64,000 nucleotides of DNA from Bacteroidetes bacterium UBA2475 (GTDB lineage Bacteria > Bacteroidota > Bacteroidia > B-17B0 > Aurantibacillaceae): positions 372,001 to 436,000 of the forward strand of contig DDPF01000010.1 of NCBI GenBank assembly GCA_002342065.1. Reading direction: 5' to 3'. Of this stretch, positions 44,167 to 53,478 are shown piece by piece. The translations under genes and the position numbers were made by a program. The stretch's first letter is position 1, and each line of letters begins with the position of its first letter. The notes under the pieces are model-generated. The model saw only the letters and a list, made by a program, of their open reading frames with translations. It made no database searches and was not told where the DNA came from.

Positions 44167-46093
44167 AACTTAATTTTTCACTTAGCTGCTCCCACTTCTC
44201 CAATTCCTTCTCTAAATTACTTTTTAATTGATTATAATTTTCAAAGAAAGTTTTATCGTTCACTAATTTATCATACTGAGAAGCGTCGCTTAATTTAGTA
44301 TCGCATTCTTTTATCTTTACTTCTAAATTAGCAATATTTTCTTCCACCTTTTTTATTTGGCTGCGAATTTGTTTTTGCTCTGCTTCATTATTCTTCTCGA
44401 CTGCGCTCGAAGTGACAACCGGTTTCTTCTCTTCCTTAACTTCCTGTACTCTTCCAGTCTTGTCAAGATCAAGCTGATTCAATCGCTCTACTTTACGAAT
44501 TTGCATGAACTCTTCAATGTCACATAAATATTCTTTTACTTTTCCTTCACGGAATTCAAATAAACGATCGCAAATACCTTTCATAAAATCTCTGTCGTGA
44601 CTTACCATTACAACAGTTCCTTCATAATCTATCAATGCGCGTTTTAAAATATCTTTCGAACGAATGTCTAAGTGATTAGTAGGCTCATCCATTAACAATA
44701 AATTGTAAGGCTCTAATAATAATTTACATAAAGCCAAACGTCCACGCTCTCCTCCACTCAACACCTGTACTTTTTTATCAATGTCTTCTCCTCTGAATAA
44801 GAACGAACCTAATAACCCACGCACTTGTTTACGAACTTCACCAACAGCCGCTTCATCAATAGTTTCAAAAACAGTTTTCTTTGGATCTAATTTTTCTTCC
44901 TGATCCTGCTCAAAATAACCCATCATTACACTGTGACCTAATTGCACAATACCATCATGCTCTACTTTCTTCGCGATCATTTTCATCATGGTAGATTTAC
45001 CTTCACCATTTCTTCCAACTAATCCTATCTTCTCTCCTTTGGTAATAATAAATTCAGCGCCTGAAAAAATATGCTTTGGTCCGTAACTCTTACCAGCATT
45101 CTCCACCGTCAACACAATTTTACCACTGTGCGCCGGTGCAGGAAAACGGAAATTCATACTCATATTATCAGCATCGTCTACCTCAACAATTTCCATACGA
45201 TCCAACTTCTTGATCAACGATTGCGCGAAGGCTGCTTTACTGGCTTTAGCTCGGTACTTATCAATCAAAACTTCTGTTTGATTGATAATTTTTTGTTGAT
45301 TCTTTGCCGCGTTCTCTTGTTGCTCTTTACGCTCTGCACGTAAAACTAAGTAACGGCTATAATTTGTTTTGTAATCGTAAATTTTTTGGTTAGAAATTTC
45401 TATCGTACGATTAGTAACGCTATCTAAAAATGTTTTATCGTGACTAATAAGCATTACTGCTCCCGGAAAAGTTTCCATGAATTCTTCCAACCACATAATA
45501 GCTTCAATATCTAAGTGATTGGTTGGCTCATCTAACAATAAAATATCAGGGCGTTGTAATAATAATTTTGCAAGTTCAATACGCATTCTCCAACCTCCAC
45601 TAAACTCAGCGGTTTGACGATCAAAATCCTTTCTTTCAAAACCTAAACCTTTTAAGATCTTTTCTATCTCCTCGTTACGGTTTCCTGCGCCCAACATATC
45701 CAAACGTGTGTAAACGTCGGTTTGCTCTTCAATTAATTTTGCATACGAATCACTTTCGTAATCAGTGCGTGTTTCTAAAAGGTGGTTAATTTCGTTGATA
45801 CGTAATTCTAATTTTTGAATTTCCATGTAAGCCGTTTCTGTTTCTTCAAAAACAGTGCGGCCGTGTTGATGGATCATATCCTGTGGCAAATAACCAATGG
45901 TGCATGATTTAGGCATAGAGATCTCGCCCTTTGTTGGATTTTGTTGACCCGATAAAATTTTAAGCAAAGTACTTTTACCTGCTCCGTTTTTACCGGCCAA
46001 ACCAATTCTATCTTTTGGATTAATTAAAAAGGAAATATTATCAAAAAGATTGAACCCCCCAAAACTTACTGTAACGCCATTAACCGAAATCAT
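44165..46093 (-). CDS. ABC-F ATP-binding protein
   Basis: Cytosolic twin-ATPase that acts on ribosomes (translation factor or antibiotic protection); no membrane segments. The 642-residue protein has Walker A GLAGKNGAGKSTLLKIL and GLVGRNGEGKSTMMKMI, signatures FSGGWRMRIELAKLL and LSGGERGRLALCKLL, and DEPTNHLDI in both halves. Between domains is the helical P-site tRNA-interacting linker (about residues 240-300). The C-terminal coiled coil begins near residue 560. Its junction residues PVVTSSAVEK are coded by a half palindromic repeat. Subfamily (Uup/YheS-like) cannot be fixed. Confidence 0.93.
   Translation of the reverse strand: MISVNGVTVSFGGFNLFDNISFLINPKDRIGLAGKNGAGKSTLLKILSGQQNPTKGEISMPKSCTIGYLPQDMIHQHGRTVFEETETAYMEIQKLELRINEINHLLETRTDYESDSYAKLIEEQTDVYTRLDMLGAGNRNEEIEKILKGLGFERKDFDRQTAEFSGGWRMRIELAKLLLQRPDILLLDEPTNHLDIEAIMWLEEFMETFPGAVMLISHDKTFLDSVTNRTIEISNQKIYDYKTNYSRYLVLRAERKEQQENAAKNQQKIINQTEVLIDKYRAKASKAAFAQSLIKKLDRMEIVEVDDADNMSMNFRFPAPAHSGKIVLTVENAGKSYGPKHIFSGAEFIITKGEKIGLVGRNGEGKSTMMKMIAKKVEHDGIVQLGHSVMMGYFEQDQEEKLDPKKTVFETIDEAAVGEVRKQVRGLLGSFLFRGEDIDKKVQVLSGGERGRLALCKLLLEPYNLLLMDEPTNHLDIRSKDILKRALIDYEGTVVMVSHDRDFMKGICDRLFEFREGKVKEYLCDIEEFMQIRKVERLNQLDLDKTGRVQEVKEEKKPVVTSSAVEKNNEAEQKQIRSQIKKVEENIANLEVKIKECDTKLSDASQYDKLVNDKTFFENYNQLKSNLEKELEKWEQLSEKLS
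44394..44417. repeat. Half copy of the GTCGAG repeat within the ABC-F reading frame
   Basis: TTCTCGACTGCGCTCGAAGTG followed by ACA equals the right half of the elements at 7033 and 17605. It lies in frame within the ABC-F gene, in the region joining the second ATPase domain to the C-terminal coiled coil, and codes VTSSAVEK. Confidence 0.8.
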
Positions 46094-46165
46094 TATTCAA
46101 AAAATTATTAAGCCGCAAAGATAGGCTATTTTTGAGAGAATTTAATACAATAAATGCAAATAAAA

Positions 46166-46305
46166 TGGCACGCTGACGACGCGGATTTTGCGCTTTAGCA
46201 AAATGGAGTTCAGGATCTATCCTCCTCCGCCCTCCGGGCACCTCCTCCAGAGGAGGATACTGTGCGCCTCAAGATCGTCATATAAATCAGCGTCATTTGC
46301 GTTCA
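46166..46305. repeat. Composite palindromic element with a nested hairpin
   Basis: Outer arms GGCACGCTGACGACGCGG and, inverted, ATCAGCGTCATTTGCG resemble a known type of Bacteroidota intergenic repeat. In the middle at 46218-46259 sits a different palindrome, TATCCTCCT/AGGAGGATA with an inner GCCCTCCGGGC. The whole lies between the ABC-F and dnaE genes, both on the minus strand. Confidence 0.7.
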
Positions 46306-46310
46306 ATCCA

Positions 46311-49300
46311 TCAACTGAGTTCGTAATTTATCTCAACCAGTTTATCCATTTCCATTAAAAAGGTATCATTGATCTCGATCTTATTTTTCTTAGAAAAAAG
46401 CTTTACATTTTGGTGTTGTTCTTCGTCTTCTACATAAAATTCAATACTACTTTTACCTGCGTTATTATTCATCAGCTGATCAAGCTTATTGATAAGATTT
46501 TCATTCACGTTTGCCAGCTTAACTTTCATGCGGATCAGATTAAAAGCATTTGTTTTTACATCGTCAAGCAACTCAATTTTGTTGATCTTAATTTCCAGGC
46601 TTCCCGGCTGATTATAACGTTCCTGCACTTTTGCTTTTACAAATACGAACAAGCCCTGAACCATGTATTTGTTATACTCCACAAAATCTTTTCCAAACAA
46701 CATAAGCTCTGTTGTACCAAAATAATCTTCAACAATTAATTTGCCAAAGGCGTTACCTGTTTTACTGGTGCGGTTCTCAAAGCCTGTAATAATGCCTCCA
46801 AAAACAACTTCGCGATTTTTAAATGGTTCTAATCCTGCTTTTAATTGCGCGCAATTTGCATTGCATTTATGCTCTATAATTAATTTGTATGGATCTAAAG
46901 GATGTCCGCTAATAAAAAATCCTACTACTTCTTTTTCCCTGCTCAATTGCTCTAAAGCATTCCATGGTTCTACTTTTGGTAACTGAGGCTCGCTTACTTC
47001 TACTTCATCCTCGCCACCAAATAAACTTGCCTGCGAAGTATCATTACCTAAATTTTTCTGGTTACCGTAACGGATCATTTTATCGGTCAACGTATTTCCA
47101 TCCTGGTCGAGCACAAAGAACATAGAGCGTGTCATATTCTCAAAACTATCAAAGGCACCCGAGAGCGCTAAACCCTCAATACTTTTTTTATTGACCGCTT
47201 TACTGTCTAATCTTGCAGCAAGATCAAATACATTTTTATATGGCCCGTTAGCATTTCTATCTTCTACGATTGCATTTACCACATTCTCGCCAACGCCTTT
47301 AATACTGGCCATTCCAAAGCGGATATCGCCATTTGGCATAACAGAGAATTTACCAAAACCTTCGTTAACATCAGGTCCTAAAACTTTTAATCCTGCACGC
47401 TTACATTCTTCCATAAAGAACGCAATAGACTCAATGCTACCTGCGTGATTTAAAGTAGAAGCCATGTACTCACTTGGATAATGCGCTTTTAAATATGCTG
47501 TTTGAAATGCAACATAAGCATAACAGGTAGAGTGCGATTTATTGAAAGCATAGGATGCAAAGGCTTCCCAATCTTTCCAAACTTTTTCCAACACTTTTGC
47601 ATCGTGTCCGTTCTTAGTTGCATTCTCAACAAAAAGCGGTTTTAATTTATCAAGTGTTTTTTTATCTTTTTTACCCATTGCTTTACGCAATACATCGGCG
47701 TCACCTTTGGTAAAATTCGCCAACTTCTGACTTAAACGCATTACCTGTTCCTGGTAAACAGTGATGCCATAGGTTTCCTGAAGATACTCATCCATACCTT
47801 CAAGATCGTAAGTGATCTTTTCGCGGCCATGTTTACGGGCAATGTAATTTGGAATATATGCGATCGGTCCCGGGCGATACAAAGCATTCATCGCAATAAG
47901 ATCGGTGAAGCTATCGGGTTTTAATTCTTTTAAAGATTTTTGCATACCGGCACTTTCATATTGAAAAATACCGTTTGTTTCGCCACGTTGAAAAAGCTCG
48001 TATGTTTTTTCATCTTCTAATGAAATTGCATCTATATCAAGATCAATGCCGTGATTTAATTTCACGAGCGCTACAGCATCTTTAATAATGGTGAGCGTAC
48101 GTAAACCAAGGAAGTCCATTTTTAATAATCCTGCGCTTTCTGCAACCGAGTTATCAAATTGGGTAACGAGCATATCACTGTCTTTACCTTTTGTTACCGG
48201 CACATACTTCATCATTTCGCCGGGCGTAATAATTACACCACAGGCATGAATACCGGTGTTACGCAAACAACCTTCCAATTCGTAAGCCTGGTTCAACACA
48301 TCAGCTTCAGGACCTTTTTCTTCTGCTAATTTTCTGAAGGCGTGAGATTGTTCAATGACTTCACGTCTGCCCTCTATCTTACCAAGATATTTCAGATCAA
48401 TGCCTCCCGGTTTTAGTAATGCTTTTAATTTGGCATCCAAACTATCAGGAAATAATTTTGTTAAACGATTGGCATTATCTAATGGAAGGTCTAAAACCCT
48501 TGCTGTATCTTTGATAGCAGACTTGCCGCCCATAGTACCATAAGTAATAATTTGCGCTACCTGGTCGGCGCCATATTTTTTAATTACATAATCAATTACA
48601 GCCCCGCGACCTTCATCATCAAAATCAATATCAATATCGGGCATGCTAATACGATCGGGATTTAAGAAACGCTCAAAGAGGAGATCGAACTTGATAGGAT
48701 CTACATTGGTAATTCCTAAACAATAAGCAATGGCAGAACCTGCAGCAGAACCACGGCCGGGACCAACCGAAACACCAAGTCTGCGCGCTTCACGAATAAA
48801 ATCGGCAACAATTAAAAAGTAACCGGGATAACCCATTCTTTCAATAGTGGCCAATTCAAAATCAATACGTTCTTTTATTGCAGGCGTAAGATCAGGATAA
48901 CGTTTTGCAGCACCTTCATACGTTAGCTCGGTCATATACACAAACTGCTCGGCAATAATTCTTACTTCCGCTTTTTCGTGTTCAAGTTGTTCTGCACTAA
49001 AATTCTTTGCTAACCAGTCTTTTTCTTTTATGGCTACAATACGTGCAAGTGATTCGTTAATTGCCTCTGCATTATTTAAAATAAAATCTTCAGCAATTTC
49101 AAATTTGGGTAACAATACTTCGCGCCCTAATTTAAATTGTTCGATCTTATCTACAATTAAATTAGTGTTGGTAAGCGCCTCCGGAAGATCTTTAAAAAGC
49201 GCAGCCATTTCGGCCGGCGATTTAAAATAAAATTCATCGTTTGGCATACCGTATCTAAAGCCACGACCTTTGCCTTTAGGGGTTTCCAGCTTCTCGTTAT

Positions 49301-50786
49301 CTTTTACGCATAATAAAATATCGTGCGATTTAGAGCCCTTTCTATCAATGTAATAATTACTGTTTGCGGCAAAATACGGAACATTATGTTTTTTTGCTAA
49401 TGCTAATAATTGTCCGTTAGCAAAATCCTCATCCTGATTTTTGTGCTGACGATTCAACTCAACATAAAAATCTTCTCCAAATTGTTCGAGGTACCATAAA
49501 AATGCATTTTCGCCTTGTTGTTCACCTAAGTTGATAATGCTGTATGGCACTTCAGAATTTAATGAGCCTGTTGTGGCGATCAATCCTTCTTTATATTTTA
49601 CAAGAATATCTTTATCAATACGCGGCACATAATAGGCCCCGTCAATTAAACCCATTGAACTGATACGACAAAGATTTTCGTAGCCTTTACGGTTCTTGGC
49701 AATTAATACCTGCGTAAAGCCATTATCTTTTTTGGTCTTGTCTTTATGATCGGTGCAAATATTTACTTCGCAACCAATAATACATTTTAATTCGGTTTTC
49801 TTTTCGCCGGTAATTTCTCCTTTTTCAAGGGCGCCATTATGTTCTTTTATTTTTTTATTCTGACTGTCAATTTCTTTCCAGAATATAAATGCGCCGTACA
49901 TGTTGCCATGATCCGTTAACGCAACACCGGGACTTTTAAACTCCAATGCTTTATTTACAAGTGCCGCTACATCGCTGGTAGATTGCAATACCGAAAACTG
50001 TGTGTGATTATGAAGATGACTGAATTTAAGGTTAACATCAACTTCTGTAATTACCGTTTCAACAGTTGCAAGTTTAGCAGCATCTTCTTTTTCTTTTGCC
50101 TCTTTCGCTTTACGCTCTTTCCAATATTGTTCGTGTTTAGTTAGTTCAGTAAAATCAGGAGCAACATAATTAATTGCCGGCAACATATCTGCCGAGAGCT
50201 CTCGCACTTTTGTAATGCCTCGTTTTATGATCTCGAAAAATACTTTTGTTGTGGCCGCCACGTCAAACGCGGCATTATGCGCTTCATCAAAGCCTTTATT
50301 AAATAATTTCTGGTAAAGCTCCGTTAAAGTTGGCCATTTAAATTTGCCGCCTCTTCCACCGGGTAAAGCACAATATTCGGTGGTTTGGTCATTTTTGGTA
50401 TCAATAAAGGCCTTATTTTGAAGCACGTTAGGCAAACCGCAGCGTAATAACTCTGCGCCAATAATATTTATGTCGAATTCAATGTTGTGGCCGCACAAAT
50501 AAGCAGTTTCGCCAACAACATCAATAAATTTTTGTAAAGTATCTTTAAGATTTTGTCCCTCCTCGCTGGCACGCTCATTAGTGATACCGTGAATTTGTAT
50601 GGTAGCAAAGGGAATGGTATAACCTTCGGGCTTAACAATGATAGAATCATTCTGAAGCAAATTTCCATTGGCATCGTGCAGTTGCCAAGCTATTTGTACC
50701 ATCCGGGGCCAATTGTCAAAATCGGTTAAAGGCGCGTTATAATTGCGGGGCAAGCCTGTGGTTTCGGTATCAAAAATTAAAAACAT
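46311..50786 (-). CDS. dnaE: DNA polymerase III alpha subunit with N-terminal proofreading exonuclease
   Basis: Replicative polymerase, 1491 residues. Residues 1-200 are a DEDDh 3'-5' exonuclease: FDTETTGLPRNY, GHNIEFDINIIG and HNAAFDVAATTKVFF supply the acidic and His residues. From about 255 the PHP domain follows (FSHLHNHTQFSVLQSTSDV, LTDHGNMYGAF). The palm has PGRGSAAGSAIAYCL and MPDIDIDFDDEGRG with catalytic aspartates; PGPIAYIPNYIARKHG follows. The C-terminus has a helix-hairpin-helix region and an OB fold (EVVFGGIITGFENRTSKTG). Fusion of epsilon-like exonuclease to a DnaE-type alpha is less common than separate dnaQ. Complete. Confidence 0.95.
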   Translation of the reverse strand: MFLIFDTETTGLPRNYNAPLTDFDNWPRMVQIAWQLHDANGNLLQNDSIIVKPEGYTIPFATIQIHGITNERASEEGQNLKDTLQKFIDVVGETAYLCGHNIEFDINIIGAELLRCGLPNVLQNKAFIDTKNDQTTEYCALPGGRGGKFKWPTLTELYQKLFNKGFDEAHNAAFDVAATTKVFFEIIKRGITKVRELSADMLPAINYVAPDFTELTKHEQYWKERKAKEAKEKEDAAKLATVETVITEVDVNLKFSHLHNHTQFSVLQSTSDVAALVNKALEFKSPGVALTDHGNMYGAFIFWKEIDSQNKKIKEHNGALEKGEITGEKKTELKCIIGCEVNICTDHKDKTKKDNGFTQVLIAKNRKGYENLCRISSMGLIDGAYYVPRIDKDILVKYKEGLIATTGSLNSEVPYSIINLGEQQGENAFLWYLEQFGEDFYVELNRQHKNQDEDFANGQLLALAKKHNVPYFAANSNYYIDRKGSKSHDILLCVKDNEKLETPKGKGRGFRYGMPNDEFYFKSPAEMAALFKDLPEALTNTNLIVDKIEQFKLGREVLLPKFEIAEDFILNNAEAINESLARIVAIKEKDWLAKNFSAEQLEHEKAEVRIIAEQFVYMTELTYEGAAKRYPDLTPAIKERIDFELATIERMGYPGYFLIVADFIREARRLGVSVGPGRGSAAGSAIAYCLGITNVDPIKFDLLFERFLNPDRISMPDIDIDFDDEGRGAVIDYVIKKYGADQVAQIITYGTMGGKSAIKDTARVLDLPLDNANRLTKLFPDSLDAKLKALLKPGGIDLKYLGKIEGRREVIEQSHAFRKLAEEKGPEADVLNQAYELEGCLRNTGIHACGVIITPGEMMKYVPVTKGKDSDMLVTQFDNSVAESAGLLKMDFLGLRTLTIIKDAVALVKLNHGIDLDIDAISLEDEKTYELFQRGETNGIFQYESAGMQKSLKELKPDSFTDLIAMNALYRPGPIAYIPNYIARKHGREKITYDLEGMDEYLQETYGITVYQEQVMRLSQKLANFTKGDADVLRKAMGKKDKKTLDKLKPLFVENATKNGHDAKVLEKVWKDWEAFASYAFNKSHSTCYAYVAFQTAYLKAHYPSEYMASTLNHAGSIESIAFFMEECKRAGLKVLGPDVNEGFGKFSVMPNGDIRFGMASIKGVGENVVNAIVEDRNANGPYKNVFDLAARLDSKAVNKKSIEGLALSGAFDSFENMTRSMFFVLDQDGNTLTDKMIRYGNQKNLGNDTSQASLFGGEDEVEVSEPQLPKVEPWNALEQLSREKEVVGFFISGHPLDPYKLIIEHKCNANCAQLKAGLEPFKNREVVFGGIITGFENRTSKTGNAFGKLIVEDYFGTTELMLFGKDFVEYNKYMVQGLFVFVKAKVQERYNQPGSLEIKINKIELLDDVKTNAFNLIRMKVKLANVNENLINKLDQLMNNNAGKSSIEFYVEDEEQHQNVKLFSKKNKIEINDTFLMEMDKLVEINYELS

Positions 50787-50888
50787 GCCTGGATATGATG
50801 ATTTTAGTTAAAATTATAGGGTAAATGGACTATAAATTTACGATTTTAAAGGCCTTTATTTTTGGTTGTTGAAAAATTCTAGAATAAA

Positions 50889-51037
50889 ATTTAACCACAT
50901 AGACACAAAGATTTCATAGTTAAAACAGAGTGCCAATAAGGCACACATAAATTGAAGCGACGCTTCAATTCCTATGTTTACCTAATTTTTAACAATATTG
51001 CATTTCGCAAAAAACTATGTTTCAATGTGGTTAAAAT
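50889..51037. repeat. Large multi-hairpin intergenic repeat, TTAACCACAT family
   Basis: About 149 bp with outer arms AATTTAACCACATAGACAC-type and, inverted, AATGTGGTTAAAATT. Inside are two perfect small hairpins, GTGCC/GGCAC (50930-50944) and ATTGAAGCG/CGCTTCAAT (50951-50969). It lies in the divergent gap between dnaE and the PpiD-like gene and resembles a longer version of the element at 24134-24230. Confidence 0.75.
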
Positions 51038-51162
51038 TGCGATTTATTGCTTTTCAAATCTTCGCCATTTAGTCTTGCAACCCTTATAAAAGCTAAAAAA
51101 GTACATTTAGTTAATTTTATTGTTATTTATAAAATTTCGTTTTTCTGTTTCATTAAAACTGT

Positions 51163-51170
51163 TATCTTTG
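51163..51170 (+). promoter_or_regulatory. -7 promoter element of the PpiD-like gene
   Basis: TATCTTTG matches TAnnTTTG exactly, 24 nt before the chosen start at 51195. It overrides a longer in-frame start at 51120, which would precede the promoter. Confidence 0.6.
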
Positions 51171-51194
51171 CCAGTCATAAAAATTTTGAACGAA

Positions 51195-53408
51195 ATGAGT
51201 AAAGAAAAAAACATCCAGCAAGAGGTTGATGCGGATAAGAAAAAAGAAAATACCAGTATTTTAGAAAAGATCAGAAGAAGAACAGGTTTACTTGTTGGTA
51301 TTGTAGGTTTAGCCCTTGTAATTTTTATTTTGGAAAGCCTTTTAGGCTCAGGCGCCAGCATATTTGGCGATAACGAAATGGCCTCAATTGGCTCTATTCA
51401 TGGTAAAAACATTGACAGGAACGACTTTTTATCTAAAGTTGAGAACCAATTAAATATTATACGTCAGCAAAAACAATCTAACGATATTGATGATGCTACC
51501 CGCGCACAAGTGTTGGATTATGTTTGGCAACAATATGTTTCTGATATGGTTATTAAACCTCAGTACGCTAAAGTTGGTATTACCGTTGGTGAAGATGAAG
51601 TATATGAGCGCGTTGTAGTGCACCCTGTACCAACCATCTCTCAACGTTTAACCGATCAAAAAACAGGTAAGATCTATGAGCAGTTAGCTGCGGCAGATGG
51701 AAGTCTTGACCCTGCTAAATTCCGTCAGTTTGTACAAAATGCTACAGGCGATCAGGAAATGTTCGTAAAGCAAATGGAAGAAGATGTTAAGAACATGCGT
51801 TATGCAGAGAAGTATGCAACATTGATCCGTAAAGGATTATATACTACTAACGCTGAAGCAAAAGAAGGTTTTAAAGCTCAAAGCAACAAGGTTAGTTTTA
51901 ACTATGTAATTAAACGTTTTGATTCTGTAAGTGATAGTACTGTTAAAGTTACTGATGCTGACATTCAAAAATATTATAACGATCACACCTATTTATTTTT
52001 AAATACAGAAACTACGCGTAAAATAGATTACGTTTCTTTTGATGTATTACCAAGCCCATCAGACGTTGAAGCAATTGCTAAAGACGCACAAAGAGCTGCT
52101 GAAGATTTTAAAGGAAAATCCTTAAAAGAAGATAGCAGTTTTATTGCGCAAGAAAGCGAAAATGGCGCTGTAAATATTCAGGACATGAACAAGAAAAGCA
52201 TGATCGTTCGTGATTCAACTATCTTTACTGCAGCTGCAGGTACAGTATTTGGGCCGTATAACGAAGGTGCTTATTTTAAGATCTATAAATTAGAAGCCGT
52301 TAATTCAATTGCCGATAGCGCACGTGTTCGTCACATCTTAGTTGCTATTAACGATCCTCAAACACAACAACCAAAACGTAGTTTAGAAGGCGCAAAAAAA
52401 TCTGCTGATAGTTTATTAGCTTTAATTAAAGATAAAAGAGTAACGTTTGATACACTAGTAAAAACATACAGTGATGATGGCGGAAGCAAAACAAATGGTG
52501 GCGATTACGGTTGGTTTGATGAGAACAAAGGTTTTGTTGAGCCTTTTAAAAATGCAGGTTTAATGGGTACTAAAGGAAATATCTCTGTTGTTCAAACACA
52601 ATTTGGTTACCACATTATTGAAGTGTTAGATGTAAGTAAAACAAAACACAACACTTATAAAGTAGCGCAGATCTTTAAATTAATTGCACCAAGTGATGAA
52701 ACTAACCAGGCAATTTTTGCACAGGCAAATCAATTTGCAGGTGAAAATAATACCGGTGAATTATTTGATAAAGCAGTAGACACTAAAAAATTAACCAAAC
52801 GTTTAGCAGATAATATCAAAGAAAGCGATCGTCAGTTACCAGCTTTAGATAACGCAAAAGAATTAGTAAGATGGGTTTACACTGCTAAAAAAGGAGATGT
52901 AAATATTTTTACGTTTGCCGATAAACATGTTGTTGCTAAAGTTGCAGGAATTAAAAATAAAGGTGTTTTACCTTTAGAAGATGTAATGGATGAAGTAAAA
53001 ACTTTAGCCATTAAGGATAAAAAAGCACAAACTTTTTTGGCTGAGTTCAGCACTAAAGCTGGCGCTTCTAAAGATGTAAATGATATAGCTACAAAATTAG
53101 GATTGGATGTTAAGAAACAAGAAGATTTTCCGGCTACAAGTCATAATGTAGAAGGTTTAGGACACGATGATATTTTAATTGGAACAGCTCTTGGGACTAA
53201 AGCAGGCGCTACAACCAAAGCCATTGAAAGTGATAATGGTGTGTTTGTTTTAAATGTTGTAAAAGTTTCTGAAACGCCGGTACCTGCCGATCTTAAAATG
53301 GTGAAAATGCAAATGGACCAGGCAAGCGGTTCAAGAGCAGATTACGAAGTATTTAATGCTTTAAAAGAACTCGCAAATATCGAGGATCATAAATCCAGGG
53401 TAGAATAA
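51195..53408 (+). CDS. PpiD/SurA-like periplasmic peptidylprolyl isomerase, membrane anchored
   Basis: Start ATG 51195 (MSKEKNIQQEVDADKKKENT), placed by the promoter. A 737-residue chaperone for outer-membrane protein folding: one N-terminal membrane helix (TGLLVGIVGLALVIFILESL, about residues 32-52), a SurA_N-like helical part, a parvulin domain with RVRHILVAINDPQTQQPKRS, TYSDDGGSKTNGGDYGWFDE and TQFGYHIIEVLDV, then a second helical region. Matches the PpiD layout. Followed by a terminator. No tolerance problem seen; complete. Confidence 0.92.
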   Translation: MSKEKNIQQEVDADKKKENTSILEKIRRRTGLLVGIVGLALVIFILESLLGSGASIFGDNEMASIGSIHGKNIDRNDFLSKVENQLNIIRQQKQSNDIDDATRAQVLDYVWQQYVSDMVIKPQYAKVGITVGEDEVYERVVVHPVPTISQRLTDQKTGKIYEQLAAADGSLDPAKFRQFVQNATGDQEMFVKQMEEDVKNMRYAEKYATLIRKGLYTTNAEAKEGFKAQSNKVSFNYVIKRFDSVSDSTVKVTDADIQKYYNDHTYLFLNTETTRKIDYVSFDVLPSPSDVEAIAKDAQRAAEDFKGKSLKEDSSFIAQESENGAVNIQDMNKKSMIVRDSTIFTAAAGTVFGPYNEGAYFKIYKLEAVNSIADSARVRHILVAINDPQTQQPKRSLEGAKKSADSLLALIKDKRVTFDTLVKTYSDDGGSKTNGGDYGWFDENKGFVEPFKNAGLMGTKGNISVVQTQFGYHIIEVLDVSKTKHNTYKVAQIFKLIAPSDETNQAIFAQANQFAGENNTGELFDKAVDTKKLTKRLADNIKESDRQLPALDNAKELVRWVYTAKKGDVNIFTFADKHVVAKVAGIKNKGVLPLEDVMDEVKTLAIKDKKAQTFLAEFSTKAGASKDVNDIATKLGLDVKKQEDFPATSHNVEGLGHDDILIGTALGTKAGATTKAIESDNGVFVLNVVKVSETPVPADLKMVKMQMDQASGSRADYEVFNALKELANIEDHKSRVE

Positions 53409-53419
53409 TAAAATTTTAA

Positions 53420-53449
53420 GATCCCCTCTTACACAGAGGGGATTTTTTA
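53420..53449 (+). terminator. Intrinsic terminator of the PpiD-like gene
   Basis: ATCCCCTCT and AGAGGGGAT (9 bp perfect) around TACAC, then TTTTTTAT, 12 bp after the stop. Confidence 0.85.
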
Positions 53450-53478
53450 TTTAGATACAAAACGAATTAAGATCGAAT

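Noticed and set aside
51120..51194. Upstream start for the PpiD-like protein
   Set aside because: The promoter's -7 element at 51163-51170 lies inside this extension, so it is not translated.
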